From an uncultured Alphaproteobacteria bacterium (GTDB lineage Bacteria; Pseudomonadota; Alphaproteobacteria; Rs-D84), in assembly GCA_947175875.1 (NCBI GenBank), contig CAMWON010000001.1, positions 17,809-81,808 on the forward strand: a stretch of 64,000 nt of DNA, given 5' to 3'. The notes under the pieces are model-generated. The model ran no database searches and was not told the DNA's origin. It saw nothing but the letters and a program-made list of their open reading frames with translations. Position 1 is the stretch's first letter, and each line of letters begins with the position of its first letter. A program made the position numbers and the translations under genes. This document shows, one piece after another, positions 57,834-64,000 of the stretch.

Positions 57834-59447
57834 ATGGCGTCATACGACCGTAATTTTACCGACGAGCTGCGTACGCGCCTCTCCATTGTCGATGTTGTGG
57901 GGCGGCGCGTGCCCCTGACTCGCAAGGGGCAAAATTACTGGGGCTGTTGTCCGTTTCATAATGAAAAGACGCCCAGCTTTTCCGTGAACGAGGAAAAAGG
58001 TTTTTATCACTGTTTCGGATGCGGGGAACACGGCGACATAATTTCGTTCACGATGAAGACGAACAATATGGATTTCCGTGCGGCGATTACGGAGCTGGCG
58101 GCCCAGGCGGGGGTAAAGATGCCCGATTACAAACCGCGCGACCCCGCCGCCGTCGCGCGCGAGGAATCGTATGTCGGCATTACGGACCGCGCGGCCGCAC
58201 TGTATCAGGCAAAGCTGTTTGAGCCGGTCGGCAACGTTGCCCTGGAATATGTTCGCCGCCGCGGTTTCACCGACGATATGATAAAAAAGTATCGCATCGG
58301 ATATGCGCCGAAAAACAATTTGATTGCGAATACCTTTGCCAATACGAAACAGGACGCTTTGATTGGAACCGGGCTGTGCCGTCGCGGCGATTACGGCATG
58401 TATGATTTTTTTCGGGATAAATTGATGTTCCCGATATTTAACGCCCGCGGCCAGATTGTGGCCTTTTCCGGGCGCAGTCTTGACGGCTCGGAACCGAAAT
58501 ATATCAACACCACCGACACCGAAATGTTTCATAAGCGCAAGACGGTGTTCGGCTTGAACTTTGCGCGTGACGCGATATACCGCGCCGGCCGCAGCATCGT
58601 GGTAGAGGGCCAGATAGACGCCATTCAGATGCAGTGCCACGGATTTGGCGAAACGGTCGCCCCACTTGGTACGGCGCTGACCGAAGACCATATCGCAATC
58701 CTGTGCAAATCAAACAGGAATATAACATTCTGCTTTGACGGCGACGGCGCCGGACAAAAGGCCGCGTCGCGCGCCGCATCAATCGTGATGCCGTTTTTGC
58801 GCGATACGTCAGATGTGCGCTTTGCGTTTGTCAGCGGCGGCAAGGACCCGGACGAGGTGTTAAAGACGGGCGGCGCCGACGCCATGCGCAAGATAATCGA
58901 CGGCGCGATGGATTTGACGGATTTCCTGTGGGAGATTGCGAATAAAAACTATGTGACGTCCACGCCCGGCGGCCAGGCCCAGGCGGAAAAATTTTTATCC
59001 GCGGAAATAGACAAGATAAAGGACGAGGGGCTGCGCCGCGCATACGAGAAAGAATATAATTCGCGCAAGTTCAATCAGTGGAGCCGCTGGACCCGCAAGA
59101 AAAAAGAGGCCGCGGTCGCATTGCCCTCTGTTGATGAAATAACGCGCGGCACGCTGGTCTATATCGTGAATACGTTCCCGGAATTGGTGGAACGCTATGG
59201 CGACTTTTTGGCGACGCTGAACGTTGATTATGACGGCGCGGCGGCGGCCGCCCAGATGGATGCGACAATGGCGGAACGCTATATCGTGTCATTGAAACTG
59301 CAAAAGTATATGGAGCGTCTTGCAGCCGAGAAAAAAGAATGCATGGCACAAATGCTCTCTGGTGCGGATTTAAAAGAGCGTCTTGCGGCCATTGATTCCG
59401 AAATGGAAAAAGTTCGTGCAAAGCAAGACATGCTGGTATCGGCATAA
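57834..59447 (+). CDS. dnaG: DNA primase
   Basis: Zn finger CCPFHNEKTPSFSVNEEKGFYHCFGCGEHGD; Toprim VVEGQIDAI. Confidence 0.97.
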   Translation: MASYDRNFTDELRTRLSIVDVVGRRVPLTRKGQNYWGCCPFHNEKTPSFSVNEEKGFYHCFGCGEHGDIISFTMKTNNMDFRAAITELAAQAGVKMPDYKPRDPAAVAREESYVGITDRAAALYQAKLFEPVGNVALEYVRRRGFTDDMIKKYRIGYAPKNNLIANTFANTKQDALIGTGLCRRGDYGMYDFFRDKLMFPIFNARGQIVAFSGRSLDGSEPKYINTTDTEMFHKRKTVFGLNFARDAIYRAGRSIVVEGQIDAIQMQCHGFGETVAPLGTALTEDHIAILCKSNRNITFCFDGDGAGQKAASRAASIVMPFLRDTSDVRFAFVSGGKDPDEVLKTGGADAMRKIIDGAMDLTDFLWEIANKNYVTSTPGGQAQAEKFLSAEIDKIKDEGLRRAYEKEYNSRKFNQWSRWTRKKKEAAVALPSVDEITRGTLVYIVNTFPELVERYGDFLATLNVDYDGAAAAAQMDATMAERYIVSLKLQKYMERLAAEKKECMAQMLSGADLKERLAAIDSEMEKVRAKQDMLVSA

Positions 59448-59467
59448 ATTAACATATTTGCATTTAA

Positions 59468-59494
59468 TAAAAAACGCCCCATGGGGCGTTTTTT
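59468..59494. terminator. Intrinsic terminator
   Basis: aaaaACGCCCCatGGGGCGTttttt. Confidence 0.85.
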
Positions 59495-60218
59495 ATATCG
59501 TCTTGCCTGTGGCGGCGTTTATTTTTGTTTTACATGCCGCCACGACCTGATTTTCATAGCTTATTTTGTTGCATTTGCCAATGTCCGCCTGCCAGTAAAT
59601 GGCACCGTCACTGGTCCGAACCGCATACAATGTGCCGTTCGTTCCCGCAACAAACGCCGCCGGGCCCGCAATAACGAACGGGGCGGAAACGCTGATTGGC
59701 GCGCACCATTTCTTTTTGCCGTTGCCAAGGTTTATGCGACAAAACGCCTCGCCCATGCCGCCGGCATATACCGCGTCGCCGTCGATTACAATCGGTGCGA
59801 CAATATCCAGAACGGACGCGCCGCCGGTCATATTGCTGGGGCGGAATACGTCCGCAATCCATTCGACATGACGGTTGGCCGGATTTACCTTAACCACCTC
59901 GCCCGTGGTTAAACCCGCGATAACATATTTGCCCGCGCATACGGGTGATTGGCTGCTTTTTACGGAATTGTTTGTCGGGAATCCGCTGAAAATCTTTTTG
60001 TCGCCGTTGCGGATTGTGTTGGACGCGTCCTGGGTGTACGGACATTCCGCGTCGCTTTTTCCCGCCGCCGTCATCGGCAGGTTTTCAATCGCGCCGCCGA
60101 TAATGGTTGGCGCACTTTCTTCAAAAATCGCCGTGCGCTGTCCGGGCAGTATGGGGTCGTGTTTCGTGCACCCCGCCGCCAGGATTAACGCGGCCGTCGC
60201 CGCCGCAATCTTACGCAT
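59493..60218 (-). CDS. Short BamB-like PQQ-repeat lipoprotein
   Basis: Lipobox LAAGC; PQQ-like repeats GEVVKVNPANRHVEWIADV, GEAFCRINLGNGKKKWCAPI, GTLYAVRTSDGAIYWQADIG. Confidence 0.75.
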   Translation of the reverse strand: MRKIAAATAALILAAGCTKHDPILPGQRTAIFEESAPTIIGGAIENLPMTAAGKSDAECPYTQDASNTIRNGDKKIFSGFPTNNSVKSSQSPVCAGKYVIAGLTTGEVVKVNPANRHVEWIADVFRPSNMTGGASVLDIVAPIVIDGDAVYAGGMGEAFCRINLGNGKKKWCAPISVSAPFVIAGPAAFVAGTNGTLYAVRTSDGAIYWQADIGKCNKISYENQVVAACKTKINAATGKTI

Positions 60219-60233
60219 GTTTTTTGCCTTATG

Positions 60234-60884
60234 TTATCTTAACGCCGCCGCATTTGCCGATATGGTCGCAGGTGCGTTTTTATCGTTAATAATTTTGTCC
60301 AGCCATTTGTTTGCCGCGTTTTTGTCCCCCTCGGCCAGGTATTTCTGGGCCACCGTCAGCGCGCCCATGTAATAATACGGCGAAGACTTTGTATTCAGCG
60401 GCGCCAGATATTTTTCCACCTCGCGCGCGGTCATTTTGTCGCCGCGGATTCCGATAACGTGCAGGCGTGCCAGGTCACGGAAATCGTGTGTGTTCCCCTT
60501 GTCCGCCAGCTGTTCTATTTTCGCCGCGTCCTTGTCCAGCATGTATGCCTGGAACAGTGCCAGGTCCGCCGTTGCGCCACGCCCGTTTGCGCCAATCGCC
60601 GCCAGTGCCGCCGCATCCGCCTTTTCCACCGCCATTTCATAGTTTGTCGCCGCCGCGATTTTTGCGTCGTTATGCATGCGCAGGCCAATCTGAACCGATG
60701 TCGCGACAATCATTATAACCAGCGCGCCCGCCACGATATAGCGGTAATATTTCTTAACAAAGCGCTTGGTCTTTTCATTGTTTACCTCTTCCCAAACCTC
60801 GCGGTACAGGGCGTCTTCGGCGTATTCCTCGCGCGTTTTTTTCTGAACTTTGACGTTTTTGTTTCGCTCCAAAATAGATGCCAT
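60234..60884 (-). CDS. YfgM-like TPR membrane protein
   Basis: ALYREVWEEVNNEKTKRFVKKYYRYIVAGALVIMIV, TPR-like C-term; adjacent to bamB-like gene. Confidence 0.75.
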   Translation of the reverse strand: MASILERNKNVKVQKKTREEYAEDALYREVWEEVNNEKTKRFVKKYYRYIVAGALVIMIVATSVQIGLRMHNDAKIAAATNYEMAVEKADAAALAAIGANGRGATADLALFQAYMLDKDAAKIEQLADKGNTHDFRDLARLHVIGIRGDKMTAREVEKYLAPLNTKSSPYYYMGALTVAQKYLAEGDKNAANKWLDKIINDKNAPATISANAAALR

Positions 60885-60949
60885 GGAAAATCTCCCTTGT
60901 CTGTGGCGGCTCTTGATAAATCTTATTTTATTGCTATACTATAATTGTT

Positions 60950-61855
60950 ATGAAAAAGCAAATCAAGAACGCTTTGCCGGCAGTGCAGACCGGCTCGCTT
61001 ATCGCGGGCACGGGCGACAGCTTGACGCGCTATATCCAAGAGATTCAAAAGTTCCCCGTACTGTCCGCCAGCCAGGAATACGAATACGCCACCCGCTGGG
61101 TCCGGGACAAGGATATGTCCGCGGGCGAGGCATTGGTCGCCAGCCATCTGCGCCTGGTGGTGTCCGTCGCGTACGATTTCAAGAATTACGGTGTGCCGGT
61201 CGCGGACTTGATTGCCTGCGGGAACATGGGCCTGATGCAGGCACTCCAGAAATTCGACCCGGAAAAGGGGTTTCGTTTTTCCACATACGCCATGTTTTGG
61301 ATAAAGGCCGAAATTTACGAGAACATATTAAACAACTGGTCCATTGTAAAGATTGGCACGTCCGCAAATCAAAAACGCGTGTTCTTTAATCTGGCGCGCG
61401 CGAAAAGGGCGCTGGGGATAATGGACGGAAACATGTCCGACGACCAGACGCGCGCGGTGGCCCAGTATCTGGACGTGCCCGAAGGTGACGTCCGCCGCAT
61501 GGCGACGCGCATCGGCGCGCGCGACGTGTCGTTAAATGCGCCGGCGCATTCCGACGATGCGGGCGGCATGGACATTTTGTCGAACATGACAGATTCACGC
61601 GACAACATTGCGGATATTGTAGAGGGGTCAGAGGCGCGCCGTCGCGGCTACGAAATGCTGCGCCGTCACTTGGCGGAATTAAAGGACCGCGACCGCGAAA
61701 TTTTGGTCGCGCGGCGCTTGTCCGACCCGGTGGTGACGCTGGAGGCTCTGTCGAAAAAATACGGCATTTCGCGCGAGCGGGTGCGCCAGATAGAAGAACG
61801 CGCATACGCCAAACTGCGTGATGCGATTTTACAGGAATCAGGAGAGGGAAAATGA
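60950..61855 (+). CDS. rpoH: RNA polymerase sigma-32 factor
   Basis: YIQEIQKFPVLSASQEYEYATRW; region 2 SHLRLVVSVAYDFKNYGVPVADLIACGNMGLMQALQKFDPEKGFRFSTYAMFWIKAEI; region 4 KKYGISRERVRQIEERAYAKLRDAI. Confidence 0.95.
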   Translation: MKKQIKNALPAVQTGSLIAGTGDSLTRYIQEIQKFPVLSASQEYEYATRWVRDKDMSAGEALVASHLRLVVSVAYDFKNYGVPVADLIACGNMGLMQALQKFDPEKGFRFSTYAMFWIKAEIYENILNNWSIVKIGTSANQKRVFFNLARAKRALGIMDGNMSDDQTRAVAQYLDVPEGDVRRMATRIGARDVSLNAPAHSDDAGGMDILSNMTDSRDNIADIVEGSEARRRGYEMLRRHLAELKDRDREILVARRLSDPVVTLEALSKKYGISRERVRQIEERAYAKLRDAILQESGEGK

Positions 61856-62868
61856 ACCCCAAAATACTTTTATTGGCCGCGGCGGCGGTTGCGGCCCCGT
61901 CATGCGCCCGTGCAATTGGATGGGAATCGAACGGATATGCACTGAACGTCAGCGGGTACGGCACGGCCGGCATGATTGACGCGGACGATGAAAAGCCGGA
62001 TTTTTTAGGCGACTGGCGTATCCGGGGCGAGGCCCGGCGTGACATGCGTGCGTCGCGCCTGGGGCTGGTATATGCGATTGACGCCCAGACCGTTGACAGC
62101 GACGAATATATCGACGATTTGTTCCTGTTCTGGCAGTCGCGGCGTTTCGGCCGCATGGAAATCGGAATGACGGAATCGGCGGCGGGGAAACTGGGGCTGG
62201 GGCTGCCGGATGTCGGCGCGCTGCGCGTGAATGACAATCCGTTGTTTTATAAAAAGATAAATCCGGACGGACCCGTCGTCGCCGACGGCACGATTGACAG
62301 CGGGGACCAGTCCTTGCGTTTAAATCTGGTGACAAATCCTATTGGCGGGGTGCAGTACGGCCTGTCGGTCGCGACGCTGGCCGACGGTTTTGATTATGCC
62401 GTCGATGCGGGTTTAAAAATCCGCCGGCCATCGGGAAAGGTAAAGACGGCCGTGTCATTTGGGGCGTCGTTCATAGACAATCCCGACAATTTTTCCGCGG
62501 ACCCATATGCGCCGAATTTGACGGCCGAATGGCGCGCGCAGATGGCGGCGGGCCTGAATGTGCAGTACAACAGCTGGATTGTCGGAATAAACGCGCGCGC
62601 GGTATATGACCGCGACGCCATATCGCCCGCATCGGACGGTGTTTCCGCCGGCGCCGGGGTCAGTTATGACTTGTTGAATTACAGCCTGTCGCTGTCGTAC
62701 ATAATATCGGCGGTCGGCATATGGCACGACGGGGACAGACGTTATACGAACAATACCGTTCTGGGCTCTTTCCGGTATAAGTACAGTGCGAATGTAGATG
62801 GATGGACCTCTATCGGCGTGGCCAGCAAGACGCCGTTTGTATCGGCCGGTCTGCGACTGACGTTTTAA
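61852..62868 (+). CDS. Gram-negative porin-like outer membrane protein
   Basis: Signal peptide; alternating beta-strand pattern; GYGTAGMID..., terminal aromatic VSAGLRLTF. Confidence 0.82.
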   Translation: MNPKILLLAAAAVAAPSCARAIGWESNGYALNVSGYGTAGMIDADDEKPDFLGDWRIRGEARRDMRASRLGLVYAIDAQTVDSDEYIDDLFLFWQSRRFGRMEIGMTESAAGKLGLGLPDVGALRVNDNPLFYKKINPDGPVVADGTIDSGDQSLRLNLVTNPIGGVQYGLSVATLADGFDYAVDAGLKIRRPSGKVKTAVSFGASFIDNPDNFSADPYAPNLTAEWRAQMAAGLNVQYNSWIVGINARAVYDRDAISPASDGVSAGAGVSYDLLNYSLSLSYIISAVGIWHDGDRRYTNNTVLGSFRYKYSANVDGWTSIGVASKTPFVSAGLRLTF

Positions 62869-62875
62869 TAAAAGA

Positions 62876-62900
62876 AAACGGGGCGACGCCCCGTTTTTTA
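62876..62900. terminator. Intrinsic terminator
   Basis: aaaACGGGGCgacGCCCCGTttttt. Confidence 0.85.
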
Positions 62901-63503
62901 CATTAAACACGCCAATGTTGCCCCTGCATTTTTCAGCATGAACCACCCAATTCGGTAATCTGTGGCATAAACGGTAATCATAAACAGTGCGAATATTGCG
63001 ATGACGGCGATTACATTGCCGCGGCGCCCGCGCATGCAGTACAGCGCGATATTGTAAAACAAAAACAGAATATATGCGTCGACGGCGATACTGATAATCC
63101 ACATGGATGTACAGTTAAAGGCCAGCGCGTTCAACACCAGCACCACCGGATAAATAAAGAACACCGACGCCAGACCCTTTATCGCGATTTCCCAGTCGCG
63201 TTCGCCGCCGGTGATTTCCGAGACCAGCATCATCAGTCCCCCCATCACAAACAGCAGCGCCACCGCCAGCACCGGTACGATTACGATTGCGGAAAACACG
63301 GCCCCCAGCGTCACGGTCGCCCCGCCGATAAGACGCAGCGCCAGCACCATTATTCCACCCATCAGGCCGTACATAAACGCCTTAAGCATGGATTCCTCCA
63401 TATTGCCGTCGGCGACGATTTTTGTGAAAAAGCACCGCGGCCGCGTGATGACGTCGCGTATGTGCCGAAACCATTTTTTTACGTTTGAGAACATGTAAAT
63501 CAC
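62898..63503 (-). CDS. YIP1-family-like membrane protein
   Basis: Five hydrophobic helices; N-term VKKWFRHIRDVITRPRCFFTKI..ESMLKAFMYGLMGG. Confidence 0.6.
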   Translation of the reverse strand: MIYMFSNVKKWFRHIRDVITRPRCFFTKIVADGNMEESMLKAFMYGLMGGIMVLALRLIGGATVTLGAVFSAIVIVPVLAVALLFVMGGLMMLVSEITGGERDWEIAIKGLASVFFIYPVVLVLNALAFNCTSMWIISIAVDAYILFLFYNIALYCMRGRRGNVIAVIAIFALFMITVYATDYRIGWFMLKNAGATLACLM

Positions 63504-63551
63504 CCTTGGGTTTGATTATTTATATTTTTGCTTTATAATTACAAAAAATCA

Positions 63552-64000
63552 ATGGAAAAAACGATGATAAAAGTGACTATTGCGGGGCGCCCGAATACGG
63601 GAAAATCAACATTGTTCAACGGTCTGACCGGAACGCGTGACGCGTTGGTGCATGACCGTCCGGGCGTCACGCGCGATACTATATCCGGCAAATTTGCGGC
63701 GCGGCCGTATGAATTGTTTGACACCGCGGGCCTGGAAAAGGCGAAAGAGGGCATCGCCCTGGATTCGACGCAGATGGCGACGCGTGCGATTGCCGACGCC
63801 GATGCGATTTTGTTTGTTGTGGACGGCCGCACGGGCCTTATGGCCGAGGATTTGGAGTGGGCGCGCACCGTCCGTCGCGCAACGCGCGCGCCGGTTCTGC
63901 TGTTGGCGAACAAAGCGGAATCATCGCGCCGCATGGCCGACCCGCATGAATTTTATAAGCTGGGCTTTGGCGCGCCGGTTTTAATTTCGGCCGAGCATAA
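63552..64000 (+). CDS. der: GTPase Der (EngA), 3'-truncated by window
   Basis: VTIAGRPNTGKSTLFNGLTGTRDALVHDRPGVTRDTISGKF; second in-frame ATG at 63564. Confidence 0.95.
   Translation, partial: MEKTMIKVTIAGRPNTGKSTLFNGLTGTRDALVHDRPGVTRDTISGKFAARPYELFDTAGLEKAKEGIALDSTQMATRAIADADAILFVVDGRTGLMAEDLEWARTVRRATRAPVLLLANKAESSRRMADPHEFYKLGFGAPVLISAEH

Overview
The 64-kb window is a gene-dense bacterial chromosome segment, most likely from a small-genome alphaproteobacterium (inferred from SspB, ParA/ParB/RsmG, a rickettsia-like dispersed T4SS, and TTTCACGTGAAA parS sites). Most of it is housekeeping: ychF, rsmE, virD4, pnp, recF, mreB, rnpA-yidD, accBC, tolC-macAB, infC, pal, parAB, rsmG, gpsA, mutS, truB, rpsO, metG, queH, fabDG, mnmG, ileS, nth, pheST, rplT-rpmI, mreCD-mrdA-rodA, topA, dnaG, rpoH and der. 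There are three tRNAs (Cys-GCA, Val-GAC, Thr-CGT). The most notable signal is a structured leader-RNA family present four times: 2079-2260 (-), 2294-2475 (+), 24301-24466 (-) and 45475-45699 (+). Each copy has a -10-like box, 5' hairpins, an AAACUCC/GGAGG/CCUCC set of mutually exclusive arms, a conserved hairpin loop (about GAAUAUAYUGAAUAAG), and an intrinsic terminator just before a small accessory gene. The arm sequences covary among copies, as expected for a terminator/antiterminator switch. Two copies are back to back and drive two related ~50-aa proteins; the others precede an XRE-type regulator and a secreted Cys-rich protein. Other points of interest: a predicted HExxH lipoprotein gene flanked by two parS-like repeats in the rsmG-parAB locus, an AUU start codon for infC, an att-like duplication of the tRNA-Cys 3' end, and a small island with a VirB2-like pilin and secreted Cys-rich proteins. 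No CRISPR array, rRNA or intact transposon was recognised. All family assignments come from reading motifs by eye; no database search was run.
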